A DNA stretch of 64,000 nucleotides from positions 310,001 through 374,000 of the forward strand of contig CP124680.1 in the NCBI GenBank assembly GCA_029961745.1, in the 5' to 3' direction. Of this stretch, positions 43,194-52,517 are shown one piece after another; the stretch's first letter is position 1; each line of letters begins with the position of its first letter. This DNA is from Nocardioides sp. L-11A (GTDB lineage Bacteria; Actinomycetota; Actinomycetes; Propionibacteriales; Nocardioidaceae). The position numbers and the translations under genes are program-made. A model generated the notes under the pieces. The model was not told the DNA's origin. It made no database searches and saw nothing but the letters and a program-made list of their open reading frames with translations.

Positions 43194-44687
43194 GTGCTGC
43201 CGACCTCCCTCGCCGTCCCGCTCCGGGACGCCCTGCTCGCCGCCGACTTCACCTACGACGTGGTCAGCGACCTGCTCGGCCCCGAGGCCCACCAGGCGCT
43301 CTCGCGCAACGAGACCACACCCGGCCGGCGTCGTACGACGGACGGAGGTCCGCTCGCGACGCTGATCCGCCTCTTCCTGCTGCAGACCTCCGTGCCGGTG
43401 GCGGACGCCGAGCGGGCACTGCCGGGGTTGGTCGACCCGCTCGCCAACGCGGGCGCCCTGGCCCGGAGCGTGGGAGAGGTCGCGGCGCGGCTCGACGTGC
43501 GTCCCTACGGCTCGGAGGAGGGCGACCTGTGGGTCGTCAGCGACCTGACGCCGGGGCTCGACGGCATGGCGACGGCGGTGACCGGCGACTACGTGCTCGG
43601 GATCAGCCCGGCGTCGTCGAGCCTCGCGCAGCTGACCCTGCGCCACGACGTCGGCACCGCGCTCGATCTCGGCACCGGCTGCGGCGTCCAGGCGCTGCAC
43701 CTGGCCGCCCACAGCGACCGCGTGGTCGCCACCGACGTCAACCAGCGAGCGCTGGCGATCGCCCGCTTCAACGCGGCGCTCAACGACGTCGACGACAAGG
43801 TCGACGTCCGGGACGGCTCGTTCTTCGCGCCGGTCGCGGGAGAGCGGTTCGACCTGATCGCCACCAACCCGCCGTTCGTGATCTCGCCGGCCACCGGCGA
43901 GCGCCTGGTCTACCGCGACTCCGGCCTGCCCGGTGACCAGGTCGTCGAGCACATCGTCCGCACCGCCCCCGACCACCTCACCGACGGCGGCTGGTGCCAG
44001 GTGCTCGCCAACTGGGTGATCGACCGCGACCGGCCGTGGGACGAGCGGCTCGCGAGCTGGCTGCCCGACGAGTGCGACGCCCTCGTCGTCCAGCGCGAGG
44101 TGCTCGACCCGGCGTCGTACGTCGAGCTGTGGCTCAAGGACTCGGGCCACCACCCCGCGACCGGCGGCGACCCGGCGACCTACGCACAGCGCTACGACAC
44201 CTGGCTGTCGTGGCTGGAGCAGCAGGGGGTGGGCGGGATCGGCTTCGGGTGGATCAACCTGCGACGCCGCGCGGACGCCGCGCCCGGTGCGCTGACTCGC
44301 GACCTCCTCGAGTGGCCTTACGACGTCGAGCAGCCGATCGCGCCCGCGATCGCCGCCTGGGCGGAGTCCGCGCAGGCCGCGCGGGCGCTCGACGCCGACA
44401 CCCGACTGGTGCTCCGCGAGGACGTGCTCCAGGAGACCAGCGGTCCGGTCGGCGCCGAGGACCCGGCGACCATCGTGCTGCGTCAGCAGCGCGGCTTCCG
44501 CCGAGCCCGCCAGGTCGACACCGTGGTGGCCGCCGTCGCCGGCGCGTGCGACGGCGACCTGCCCGTCGGCCCGCTGGTCGACGCCGTCGGACAGCTGCTC
44601 GACCGCGACCCGGCCAGCCTGCGCGAGGTCTACCTCCCCGAGCTCGGCGAGCTGGTCGCCGAGGGCTTCCTCGGGCCCGCGGACTGA
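43194..44687 (+). CDS. HemK/PrmC-like methyltransferase (DUF7059-type N-terminal domain)
   Basis: 497 residues. The central domain has the N5-glutamine-type methyltransferase motifs: ALDLGTGCGVQALHLAAHSD (SAM binding), VVATDVNQRALAIARFNAAL, and the NPPF motif in DLIATNPPFVISPATGE that positions a planar amide or base. It is preceded by a ~140-residue helical domain and followed by ~230 residues of unknown fold (WLSWLEQQGVGGIGFGWINL...). The NPPF motif points to glutamine or adenine/guanine N-methylation. Proteins of this layout lie near topA in many actinobacteria and their substrate is not known. Leaderless GTG start. Confidence 0.72.
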   Translation: MLPTSLAVPLRDALLAADFTYDVVSDLLGPEAHQALSRNETTPGRRRTTDGGPLATLIRLFLLQTSVPVADAERALPGLVDPLANAGALARSVGEVAARLDVRPYGSEEGDLWVVSDLTPGLDGMATAVTGDYVLGISPASSSLAQLTLRHDVGTALDLGTGCGVQALHLAAHSDRVVATDVNQRALAIARFNAALNDVDDKVDVRDGSFFAPVAGERFDLIATNPPFVISPATGERLVYRDSGLPGDQVVEHIVRTAPDHLTDGGWCQVLANWVIDRDRPWDERLASWLPDECDALVVQREVLDPASYVELWLKDSGHHPATGGDPATYAQRYDTWLSWLEQQGVGGIGFGWINLRRRADAAPGALTRDLLEWPYDVEQPIAPAIAAWAESAQAARALDADTRLVLREDVLQETSGPVGAEDPATIVLRQQRGFRRARQVDTVVAAVAGACDGDLPVGPLVDAVGQLLDRDPASLREVYLPELGELVAEGFLGPAD

Positions 44688-44698
44688 CCCCCGCGCCC

Positions 44699-44704
44699 TA
44701 GGCT
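44699..44704 (+). promoter_or_regulatory. -10 box (TAGGCT) of a leaderless promoter
   Basis: TAGGCT ends exactly 6 nt before the GTG at 44711, giving a leaderless mRNA for the DUF2510 protein. Confidence 0.55.
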
Positions 44705-44710
44705 GGGCCC

Positions 44711-45805
44711 GTGACCAACGCAGGCTGGTACCCCGACCCCGCAGGCGCGCCCGACACCTACCGCTACTGGGACGGTCAGGCGTGGAGCCAGATGACGACC
44801 ACGCAGCCGTCCGGGGGCGCCCGGCCCGACGGCGCGGCCGCGACTCCGCCCCCGGCGGAGCCCACCGTGGCGCCGCCCGCGCCGTACGGCGCCGTGCCGG
44901 CCTCGCCGCCGCCCCCACCGCCGCCCAGCCCCTACGGCGACCAGGGCGGCTACGGCGGCTACGGAGGCCAGGTCGGCGGGGGCTACGGCCAGCAGTGGAG
45001 CCCCACGCCCACGCCGGGCGGGGGCGGGTCGGGCAACAAGACCGTCCTGATCGTGATCGCCGCCGTGGTGGCGCTGGTGCTGCTCGGCGTGGGCGGCTTC
45101 TTCGGCATCCGTGCGCTCGTGGGGGACGACGAGGACAAGAAGGCCGACGACGACAGCTCGCAGACCGACGAGTCCGAGCCGACCGAGGGCACCGACGGCA
45201 CCGAGGAGTCCGACGAGCCCGACCCGAGCGACGGGTCGTCGAGCACCGTCCGGCCGACCGGCATCCAGTGCACGGGCGGCGCGCCGGCCCCGTCGGCCAC
45301 GCTCGACCCCGCGGCCACCGAGCTCACCGGCGGCCGGCTGACGATCCCGCGCCAGCCGGACCACGCCCTCGTCGGGGGCGACCAGGTGGAGCTCAACTTC
45401 GCCAACGGGCTCGTGCTGCAGTACGCCAATGTCGACGAGAGCTGGGTCACCCTCACCGGCGTCGGCGGGCTCGCGAAGGCCAACGGCTTCGACGACATCG
45501 CCACCGCGGCCGAGGTCGTCATGCAGTGCCTGACCGGGAATGACAAGGTCTACCGGGGCTTCACGGGCCGCACGGACCTCACCAACGAGGAGATCAGCGT
45601 CGACGGCAAGCCGGCGTACCGGATCACCGCCGAGGTCCGGGTCACCGACCCCGAGGTCACGGTGGAGGGCGATGTCACCGACGTGATCGTCGTCGACACG
45701 GGCGATCCCAGCGAGTTCGGCATCTACATCGGCATGGCCGCGATCGGCGACGACGCCCTGATCAGCGCCAACGAGGCGGTCATCGACCAGATCAAGGTCG
45801 GCTGA
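44711..45805 (+). CDS. DUF2510 membrane protein with Pro/Gly-rich region and external domain
   Basis: 364 residues. An N-terminal DUF2510 motif (AGWYPDPAGAPDTYRYWDGQ) is followed by a Pro-rich and Gly/Tyr-rich low-complexity stretch (PPPPPPPSPYGDQGGYGGYG), one transmembrane helix (TVLIVIAAVVALVLLGVGGF, ~114-133), an acidic linker (DDDSSQTDESEPTEGTDG) and a C-terminal external domain with two Cys. The topology is N-in, C-out. Many actinobacteria use this plan for envelope-associated proteins; no enzymatic motif is visible. It precedes topA with a 312-bp gap that holds the second copy of the 118-bp element. Confidence 0.7.
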   Translation: MTNAGWYPDPAGAPDTYRYWDGQAWSQMTTTQPSGGARPDGAAATPPPAEPTVAPPAPYGAVPASPPPPPPPSPYGDQGGYGGYGGQVGGGYGQQWSPTPTPGGGGSGNKTVLIVIAAVVALVLLGVGGFFGIRALVGDDEDKKADDDSSQTDESEPTEGTDGTEESDEPDPSDGSSSTVRPTGIQCTGGAPAPSATLDPAATELTGGRLTIPRQPDHALVGGDQVELNFANGLVLQYANVDESWVTLTGVGGLAKANGFDDIATAAEVVMQCLTGNDKVYRGFTGRTDLTNEEISVDGKPAYRITAEVRVTDPEVTVEGDVTDVIVVDTGDPSEFGIYIGMAAIGDDALISANEAVIDQIKVG

Positions 45806-45845
45806 CCACCCCTCCGGGACGGGCGGGGGCGCTCGCGGCTCGGAC

Positions 45846-45963
45846 CCGCTGTAACACGTCGTTCGCGGATCTACTCGCCAGAAGTCGTCGCGAAATCACG
45901 TCGACAACGGGCTGGAACACACGACAACGGGCTGCTGGAGCGGCGGACTACGTGTTACAGCGG
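45846..45963. repeat. 118-bp intergenic element with 14-bp terminal inverted repeats (copy 2)
   Basis: Left end CCGCTGTAACACGT (45846-45859) and right end ACGTGTTACAGCGG (45950-45963) are exact complements. It matches copy 1 at 22171-22287 in length, termini and several internal positions (see there). Internally it has a direct repeat CGACAACGGGCTG at 45902-45914 and 45922-45934, 20 bp apart. It occupies much of the 312-bp gap between the DUF2510 gene and topA; nothing coding is seen in that gap. Confidence 0.6.
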
Positions 45964-45989
45964 CAACGAGGATCCCAGTGCAGCGAACC

Positions 45990-46001
45990 ACGTGTTACAG
46001 C
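45990..46001. repeat. Solitary right-end motif ACGTGTTACAGC near topA
   Basis: A third copy of the right terminal core, without a matching left end, 27 nt after copy 2 and ~117 nt before the topA start. Either a relic of another element or a regulator half-site. Confidence 0.5.
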
Positions 46002-46117
46002 CGCTCGCTCACCCCGACGGACGACCACTCTGGACGCCGGGAGAGGGCTCGCTGGACAACACGCGCTACCGTGACACCGCCGAATCAGGCAGTGAACGAG
46101 TAGTGGAGAAGGTCCCT

Positions 46118-48826
46118 GTGTCCCACAAGCTGGTGATCGTCGAGTCGCCCGCCAAGGCCCGCACCATCGGCGGGTACCTCGGCGACGGCTATGTCGTCGA
46201 GTCCTCGATCGGCCACATCCGTGACCTCCCCAACAACGCCGCCGACACCCCGGCGAAGATCAAGGACAAGCCGTGGGGGCGGCTCGCGATCGATGTCGAC
46301 AACGGGTTCGAGCCCTACTACGTCGTGCCCCGCGACAAGAAGAGCCACATCTCCAAGCTGAAGAGCCTGCTCAAGGACGCCGACGAGCTCTTCCTCGCCA
46401 CCGATGAGGACCGCGAGGGCGAGGCGATCGCCTGGCACCTCCTCGACGAGCTGAAGCCGAAGAACATCCCGGTCAAGCGGATGGTCTTCCACGAGATCAC
46501 CAAAGCGGCCATCCAGGAGGCGGCCGCGAACCCGCGCGAGCTCGACATGGACCTGGTCGAGGCGCAGGAGACCCGCCGGCTGCTCGACCGCCTCTACGGC
46601 TACGAGGTCTCGCCGGTGCTGTGGCGCAAGGTCATGTCGGGCCTGTCCGCGGGCCGGGTGCAGTCGGTCGCGACCCGGCTCGTCGTGGACCGCGAGAAGG
46701 AGCGGATGGCCTTCAAGGTCGCCTCCTACTGGGACCTCGAGGGCACCTTCGACGCCGGCAGCAAGCACGACCAGCGGATGTTCCCCGCCAAGATCCACAG
46801 CGTCGACGGCACCCGTGTCGCGTCCGGCTCGAACTTCGGCCAGGACGGTCAGCTCAAGGCCAGGGCGGACGTCGTCCACCTCGACCAGCGCCGGGCCCAG
46901 GACCTCGTCGCGGCACTCGCCGACACGGCGTACGACGTCCGGTCGGTCGAGGCCAAGCCGTACCGCCGCTCGCCGTACCCGCCCTTCCGCACCACCACGC
47001 TGCAGCAGGAGGCCAGCCGCAAGCTCGGCATGAGCGCGAGCGTGACGATGAGCGTCGCGCAGCGGCTCTACGAGAACGGCTTCATCACCTACATGCGTAC
47101 CGACAGCACCACGCTGTCGGGCAGCGCGATCGGCGCCGCCCGGGCGCAGGTCCAGGAGCTGTACGGCGCCGAGTACCTCCCTGACGCGCCGCGGACCTAC
47201 GCCAGCAAGGTCAAGAACGCCCAGGAGGCGCACGAGGCGATCCGCCCCGCGGGCGACTCCTTCCGGACGCCGGCCCAGACCGGGCTCACCGGCGACCAGT
47301 TCCGGGTCTACGAGCTGATCTGGATGCGCACCGTCGCCTCCCAGATGAAGGACGCTGTGGGCCAGTCGGTGACGATCCGGCTCGGGGGCGCCGCCGCCAC
47401 CGGCGAGGACGTCGTCTTCTCCGCGTCGGGCCGGGTGATCACCTTCCACGGCTTCCTCAAGGCCTACGTCGAGGGCACCGACGACAACGCCGCGAAGGAC
47501 GACCAGGAGACCCGGCTGCCCAACCTGGCCGAGGGCGACCCGGTCTCCGCCGCGTCGCTGTCCGCCAACGGCCACGAGACCAAGCCGCCGGCCCGCTACA
47601 CCGAGGCCACGCTGATCAAGGAGCTGGAGGACCGGCAGATCGGCCGGCCCTCGACGTACGCCTCGATCATCGGGACGATCCTCAACCGCGGCTACGTCTA
47701 CAAGAAGGGCACCGCCCTGGTGCCGGCGTGGATCGCGTTCTCCGTGGTCCGGCTGCTCACCGAGCACTTCACCCGGTTGATCGACTACCAGTTCACCGCC
47801 GGCATGGAGGACGTCCTCGACGACATCGCCCGCGGCGACAAGAGCCGGGTCGCCGAGCTGACCGAGTTCTACTACGGCTCCGACACGCTCGCCGGCCTCA
47901 AGCGGCTCGTCGACGACCTCGGCGACATCGACGCCAAGGCGCTGGCGACCTTCCCGGTGGGCGATCCGGAGGACGGCATCGACCTGCGGGTCGGCAAGTA
48001 CGGCCCCTACCTCGAGGGACCGGGCGACGACGGCGCACCGGCCGGCAAGCGCGCGAACGTGCCCGACGACCTGCCGCCCGACGAGCTGACGCTCGAGAAG
48101 GCCAAGGAGCTGCTCGCCAACCCGTCCGGCGAGGAGATCGACCTCGGCATCCACCCGGAGACCGGCCTGCAGGTCGTCGCCAAGAACGGCCGCTTCGGCC
48201 CGTACGTCACCGAGGTGCTGCCCGAGGACGCGCCCAAGAACGCCAAGCCGCGCACCGGATCGCTGTTCAAGTCGATGTCGCTCGACACGGTGACCCTCGA
48301 GGACGCGATCAAGCTGATCTCGCTGCCCCGTGTCGTCGGCGCCGGCGAGGACGGCGAGGAGATCACCGCCCAGAACGGCCGCTACGGCCCGTACCTCAAG
48401 AAGGGCACCGACTCCCGCTCGCTCACCAGCGAGGACCAGATCTTCGGGATCACCCTCGACGAGGCGCTGAAGATCTACAGCCAGCCCAAGCAGCGCGGCC
48501 GCGCCGCCGCGGCCCCGCCGCTCAAGGAGCTGGGCAACGACCCCGTCTCCGGGCAGCCGGTGGTCGTCAAGGCCGGCCGGTTCGGCGAGTACGTCACCGA
48601 CGGCGAGTACAACGCGACGCTGCGCAAGGACGACTCGGTCCAGGACATCACCCTGGAGCGGGCCGCCGAGCTGCTCGCCGAGCGCCGCGCCAAGGGGCCG
48701 GCCAAGAAGGCCGCCAAGCGGGGCGCGAAGAAGACCGCGGCGAAGAAGACGCCGGCCAAGAAGGCGGCCGCCAAGAAGACCACCGCCAAGAAGACGGCGG
48801 CGAAGAAGGCCGCCAAGAAGTCCTGA
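46118..48826 (+). CDS. topA: DNA topoisomerase I (type IA)
   Basis: 902 residues. It relaxes negative supercoils. The TOPRIM domain opens HKLVIVESPAKARTIGGYLG and has FLATDEDREGEAIAWHL (~94, metal-binding acids). The active-site Tyr lies in ENGFITYMRTDSTTLS (~325), and QEAHEAIRPAGD is the nearby conserved block. The C-terminal half has repeats of the actinobacterial type (LRVGKYGPYLEGPGDD; VAKNGRFGPYVTEVLP; TAQNGRYGPYLKKG; VKAGRFGEYVTDG) in place of zinc fingers. It ends in a long Lys/Ala tail (GAKKTAAKKTPAKKAAAKKT), as in mycobacterial TopA. The GTG at 46118 follows GGAGAAGG by 5 nt. It is followed by a 34-bp perfect palindrome. Confidence 0.97.
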   Translation: MSHKLVIVESPAKARTIGGYLGDGYVVESSIGHIRDLPNNAADTPAKIKDKPWGRLAIDVDNGFEPYYVVPRDKKSHISKLKSLLKDADELFLATDEDREGEAIAWHLLDELKPKNIPVKRMVFHEITKAAIQEAAANPRELDMDLVEAQETRRLLDRLYGYEVSPVLWRKVMSGLSAGRVQSVATRLVVDREKERMAFKVASYWDLEGTFDAGSKHDQRMFPAKIHSVDGTRVASGSNFGQDGQLKARADVVHLDQRRAQDLVAALADTAYDVRSVEAKPYRRSPYPPFRTTTLQQEASRKLGMSASVTMSVAQRLYENGFITYMRTDSTTLSGSAIGAARAQVQELYGAEYLPDAPRTYASKVKNAQEAHEAIRPAGDSFRTPAQTGLTGDQFRVYELIWMRTVASQMKDAVGQSVTIRLGGAAATGEDVVFSASGRVITFHGFLKAYVEGTDDNAAKDDQETRLPNLAEGDPVSAASLSANGHETKPPARYTEATLIKELEDRQIGRPSTYASIIGTILNRGYVYKKGTALVPAWIAFSVVRLLTEHFTRLIDYQFTAGMEDVLDDIARGDKSRVAELTEFYYGSDTLAGLKRLVDDLGDIDAKALATFPVGDPEDGIDLRVGKYGPYLEGPGDDGAPAGKRANVPDDLPPDELTLEKAKELLANPSGEEIDLGIHPETGLQVVAKNGRFGPYVTEVLPEDAPKNAKPRTGSLFKSMSLDTVTLEDAIKLISLPRVVGAGEDGEEITAQNGRYGPYLKKGTDSRSLTSEDQIFGITLDEALKIYSQPKQRGRAAAAPPLKELGNDPVSGQPVVVKAGRFGEYVTDGEYNATLRKDDSVQDITLERAAELLAERRAKGPAKKAAKRGAKKTAAKKTPAKKAAAKKTTAKKTAAKKAAKKS

Positions 48827-48836
48827 GTCGCGGGTT

Positions 48837-48870
48837 TGCAGGAATCGCCGGTCGACCGGCGATTCCTGCA
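48837..48870. terminator. 34-bp perfect palindrome after topA
   Basis: The two 17-nt halves are exact complements, centred on GTCGAC, starting TGCAGGAATCG and beginning 10 nt after the stop. Such a long perfect hairpin should end topA transcription. A second, shorter palindrome (GGGCGTTGCAACGCCC, 48878-48893) follows. The rest of the 241-bp gap to tmk shows no gene. Confidence 0.75.
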
Positions 48871-49055
48871 CTTGTCGGGCGTTGCAACGCCCGCCCAGTG
48901 ACAGAATTGCGCGACAAGTCCCGGTCAGTCGGGCTCCTGCCAGGCGCGGAACTCGGCGGCCACGACGGCAGCGACCCGGGTCCTCAGGACACGCGGGAGG
49001 GTACGTCGCGGGTGTGTCCCGGCCCCCACCCGTGGCAGCTGTCGCCCCCGTCTCG

Positions 49056-49061
49056 TAGGTT
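49056..49061 (+). promoter_or_regulatory. -10 box (TAGGTT) of a leaderless promoter for tmk
   Basis: TAGGTT ends exactly 6 nt before the GTG at 49068. Confidence 0.55.
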
Positions 49062-49067
49062 CACCTC

Positions 49068-49742
49068 GTGACCTCCTCCGCGAGCCGCCGCTGGCCCGGC
49101 CAGTACGCCGACACCGGTGTCTTCGTCTGCTTCGAGGGCGGCGAGGGCGGCGGCAAGTCCACCCAGTCGCGGCTGCTGCACGACCGGCTCACCGAGCGCG
49201 GGTACGCCGTGCGGCTCACCCACGAGCCCGGCGACACCCCGGTCGGCAAGGACCTGCGCCGGATCGTGCTCAGTCCCGAGACCGGCGAGCTCGCCCACAA
49301 GACCGAGTTCCTGCTCTACGCCGCCGACAAGGCCGAGCACGTCGAGACGCTGGTCCGCCCGGCGCTCGCGCGGGGCGAGGTGGTCATCACCGACCGGTAC
49401 GTCGACTCGACCCTCGCCTACCAGGGCGCCGGCCGGGCGCTCGACCGCGACGAGCTCGAGGACGTCTCCCGCTGGGCCACCGGCGACCTGCGCCCCCACC
49501 TGACCATCGTGCTCGACCTCGAGCCCGAGGCGGGCCTGGGCCGGTTCGAGGGCCGCGACCGGATCGAGGGCGAGGGCCTGGAGTTCCACCTGCGGGTCCG
49601 CCGCTCCTTCCTGGAGCTCGCCCGCCGCAACCCCGAGCACTACGCCGTGATCGACGCGCGGGCGCCGATCGAGGAGATCGCCGCCGAGATCGCCGGCCGG
49701 ATCGAGCCGCTGCTGGGCCAGGCGACCAGGAGCGTGCCGTGA
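49068..49742 (+). CDS. tmk: Thymidylate kinase
   Basis: 224 residues. It phosphorylates dTMP to dTDP. P-loop VCFEGGEGGGKSTQSRLLHD (Lys30), the DRY-type motif VVITDRYVDSTLAYQGAGR, RLTHEPGDTPVGKDLR for the phosphate-binding Glu-Pro-Gly, and LIDs near GRFEGRDRIEGEG. The N-terminus carries ~17 extra residues before the P-loop strand. Leaderless GTG start; the stop overlaps the holB start (GTGA, 49739-49742), the usual tmk-holB pairing. Confidence 0.96.
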   Translation: MTSSASRRWPGQYADTGVFVCFEGGEGGGKSTQSRLLHDRLTERGYAVRLTHEPGDTPVGKDLRRIVLSPETGELAHKTEFLLYAADKAEHVETLVRPALARGEVVITDRYVDSTLAYQGAGRALDRDELEDVSRWATGDLRPHLTIVLDLEPEAGLGRFEGRDRIEGEGLEFHLRVRRSFLELARRNPEHYAVIDARAPIEEIAAEIAGRIEPLLGQATRSVP

Positions 49743-50890
49743 CCGTCTGGGACACCCTCGTGGGCCAGCGCACCGTCGTCACCGCTCTCCAGCAGGCGGT
49801 CGCGGGACAGGGCATGACCCACGCCTGGCTGTTCACCGGCCCGCCGGGCTCGGGGCGCTCCAACGCCGCGATCGCGTTCACCGCGGCGCTCCAGTGCCCC
49901 CAGGGCGGAGCCGGGCCCGACTGCCCCGCGACCTGCCACGCCTGCCACACGGTCCTCGCCGGCTCGCACGCCGACGTGTCCGTGGTGCGCACCGAGAAGC
50001 TCTCCATCGGCGTCGACGAGGTGCGCGACCTGGTCCGCCGGGCGTCGCTGAGCCCGATGGGCGACCGGTGGCAGATCCTCATCGTCGAGGACGCCGACCG
50101 GCTCACCGAGCAGGCCTGCAACGCGCTCCTCAAGGCGATCGAGGAGCCCAACGGCCGCACCATCTGGATGCTCTGCGCGCCCACCGTCGAGGACGTCCTC
50201 CCGACCATCCGCTCCCGCTGCCGGCTGGTCACCCTCTCGACGCCGACCGCCGAGGAGGTCGCCGGCTTCCTGGTCGCGCGCGGCGTCGCGGAGCCGCTGG
50301 CGTCGTACGCCGCCCGGGCCAGCCAGGGCCACATCGGCCGGGCCCGTGCCCTGGCCTTCGACGAGGCGGTCCGCACCCGGCGGCAGGAGGTCGTGTCGAT
50401 GCCGGCGCGGCTGACCACGCTCGGCCGGTGCATGGACGCCGCGACGCGGCTCGCGTCGACCGCGAAGGACGAGGCCGACGCGATCACCGCCGAGCTCGAC
50501 GCCCGGGAGAAGACCGACCTCGACGCGGCGTACGGCGTGGTCGAGCGGGGGCGTCGCCCGCGCGAGTACGGCCCCGCGCTGGCCGCTCTCGAGAAGGGCC
50601 AGCGGACCCGCGCCAAGCGGCGCCACCTCGACGTCGTCGACCGCGGCCTGACCGACCTGATGTCGGTCTACCGCGACGCCATCGCGGTCGCCAGCCATGC
50701 GCCCGGGGCGCTGGTCAACGAGGAGATCCGCGACCAGGTCGAGGCGATCGTCGAGACCTCCACCCCCGAGCTCAACCTGCGCCGGATCGGCTGGATCTTC
50801 GCCGCGCGGGAGCAGATGTTGGAGTTCAACGTGCCGGTGGCTTTGGCCCTGGAGTCGATGATGGTGGCATTGAAGGCACCACAGCGGTGA
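49739..50890 (+). CDS. holB: DNA polymerase III subunit delta'
   Basis: 383 residues. Clamp-loader AAA+ fold: WDTLVGQRTVVTALQQAVAG, WLFTGPPGSGRSNAAIAFTA, a zinc module CPATCHACHTV with an upstream Cys, and ILIVEDADRLTEQACNALLK (SRC as RSRCRLVTL). The Walker A Lys is Arg (GSGRS), consistent with the non-hydrolysing delta' role. It helps load the beta clamp. Coupled to tmk by overlap. A gap of ~50 nt separates it from the secreted peptidase. Confidence 0.93.
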   Translation: MTVWDTLVGQRTVVTALQQAVAGQGMTHAWLFTGPPGSGRSNAAIAFTAALQCPQGGAGPDCPATCHACHTVLAGSHADVSVVRTEKLSIGVDEVRDLVRRASLSPMGDRWQILIVEDADRLTEQACNALLKAIEEPNGRTIWMLCAPTVEDVLPTIRSRCRLVTLSTPTAEEVAGFLVARGVAEPLASYAARASQGHIGRARALAFDEAVRTRRQEVVSMPARLTTLGRCMDAATRLASTAKDEADAITAELDAREKTDLDAAYGVVERGRRPREYGPALAALEKGQRTRAKRRHLDVVDRGLTDLMSVYRDAIAVASHAPGALVNEEIRDQVEAIVETSTPELNLRRIGWIFAAREQMLEFNVPVALALESMMVALKAPQR

Positions 50891-50942
50891 TGCCGACAGC
50901 ATGACCCGGCCGACATGACCCCCACATCATGAGGAGCAATGC

Positions 50943-52499
50943 GTGAGCAAGCGGACCCTGATCGTCGCGGTCGTCACCGTATGGGCGCTGGTGGTGGCAG
51001 GGGCGGTCGGTGTCGGCGTCGTCCTGCTCAGCGATGCGGGCGACGACGGGCCCGGCGACTCCGGTGTGCAGGCGGGGCCGTCCGGGACGACCAAGGGGCC
51101 GGACGGGCGCACGCTGGAGGACTTCTACGACCAGGACATCGCCTGGGCCCGGTGCGAACAGAACGAGTGCGGCACCCTCGAGGTCCCCTTCGACTACCAG
51201 AACCCGGGTGACGGTTCGCTGCAGCTGGCGGTCGAGCGCGCCACCGCGACCGGTGACAAGATCGGCTCGCTGGTCGTCAACCCGGGCGGCCCCGGCGCCC
51301 CGGGCACCGACACCGTCACCGACGCGGACCTCTACTTCGCCGACGAGCTGCGGTCGGCGTACGACATCGTCGGGTTCGACCCCCGCGGCACCGGCGACTC
51401 CGCCCCGGTCGACTGCCTGACCGACGAGGCCCTCGACGCGTACGTCGCCGCCGACCCCGACCCGGACACCCCGGAGGAGGTCGAGCAGTCGAAGGAGAAC
51501 TCCGTCCAGTTCTGGACCGGCTGCGCGGCCCGCTCCGGCGCCGTCGGCGGCCACGTCAGCACCGTCGAGGCCGCGCGCGACATGGACGTCCTGCGCTCCG
51601 CGCTCGGCGAGGACACGCTCGACTACTTCGGCTTCTCCTACGGCACCCGCCTCGGCGCGACGTACGCCGAGCTGTTCCCCGACAAGGTGGGCCGGATGGC
51701 GCTGGACGGCGCCGTCGACCCGTCGCTGTCGGCCCGCGACGGCGCGCTGAGCCAGGCGAAGGGCTTCGAGACGGCGCTGCGCTCCTACCTCCAGAACTGC
51801 GTCGACGACGGCGGCTGCTTCCTCGGCGACAGCGTCGACGCCGGCCTGGCGACGATCAAGGACCTGCTCACCAGCATCGACGAGAAGCCGCTGCCGACCA
51901 GCGACGCCGAGGACCGCGAGCTGACCGTCGGGCTGGCGTTCTACGGTCTGATCCTGCCGCTCTACAGCGAGGACAACTGGAGCTTCCTCGACCAGGGGCT
52001 GGAGCAAGCGCTCGACGGCGACGGCTCGACACTGCTGGTGCTCGCCGACTTCTACGGCTCGCGGGAGAAGGGCACCTACACCGACAACAGCCTCGAGGCG
52101 ATCTCGGTCATCAACTGCCTCGACGACCCCTGGTCGATCACCGCCGACGAGGTGCCCGCCCAGTTCGCCGACTTCGAGGAGGCCTCGCCCACCTTCGGCG
52201 ACGTCTTCGCGTGGGGGCTCACGGCCTGCGACGGGATCCCCTTCACGTCCACCGACGAGCCGGACCTGCAGATCGACGGTTCGGGGGCTGCGCCGATCGT
52301 GGTCCTCGGTACGACGCGCGACCCCGCGACGCCGTACGAGGAGGCGGTCGCGATGGCCGACCAGCTCGAGTCGGGCGTGCTGGTGAGCCGTGAGGGCGAC
52401 GGGCACACGGCGTACAACAAGGGGAACGCGTGCATCGACGACGCCGTGCACGGGTACCTCATCGACGGCACCGTCCCGGAGGACGGGCTGACCTGCTGA
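50943..52499 (+). CDS. Exported alpha/beta-hydrolase of the tripeptidyl aminopeptidase (TAP) type
   Basis: 518 residues. The N-terminal helix (RTLIVAVVTVWALVVAGAVGV) acts as signal anchor. Catalytic triad: nucleophile Ser232 in YFGFSYGTRLG, Asp in LGTTRDPATPYEEA, and His in GDGHTAYNKGNACIDDAV. VVNPGGPGAPGTD is the oxyanion-hole segment, and DPRGTGDSAPVDC matches the family. TAP-like enzymes remove N-terminal tripeptides or related groups outside the cell. GAGGAG lies 7 nt before the GTG at 50943; a nearby ATG at 50940 is out of frame. Confidence 0.88.
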   Translation: MSKRTLIVAVVTVWALVVAGAVGVGVVLLSDAGDDGPGDSGVQAGPSGTTKGPDGRTLEDFYDQDIAWARCEQNECGTLEVPFDYQNPGDGSLQLAVERATATGDKIGSLVVNPGGPGAPGTDTVTDADLYFADELRSAYDIVGFDPRGTGDSAPVDCLTDEALDAYVAADPDPDTPEEVEQSKENSVQFWTGCAARSGAVGGHVSTVEAARDMDVLRSALGEDTLDYFGFSYGTRLGATYAELFPDKVGRMALDGAVDPSLSARDGALSQAKGFETALRSYLQNCVDDGGCFLGDSVDAGLATIKDLLTSIDEKPLPTSDAEDRELTVGLAFYGLILPLYSEDNWSFLDQGLEQALDGDGSTLLVLADFYGSREKGTYTDNSLEAISVINCLDDPWSITADEVPAQFADFEEASPTFGDVFAWGLTACDGIPFTSTDEPDLQIDGSGAAPIVVLGTTRDPATPYEEAVAMADQLESGVLVSREGDGHTAYNKGNACIDDAVHGYLIDGTVPEDGLTC

Positions 52500-52517
52500 C
52501 CCGGGTCCTCGGGCGGG

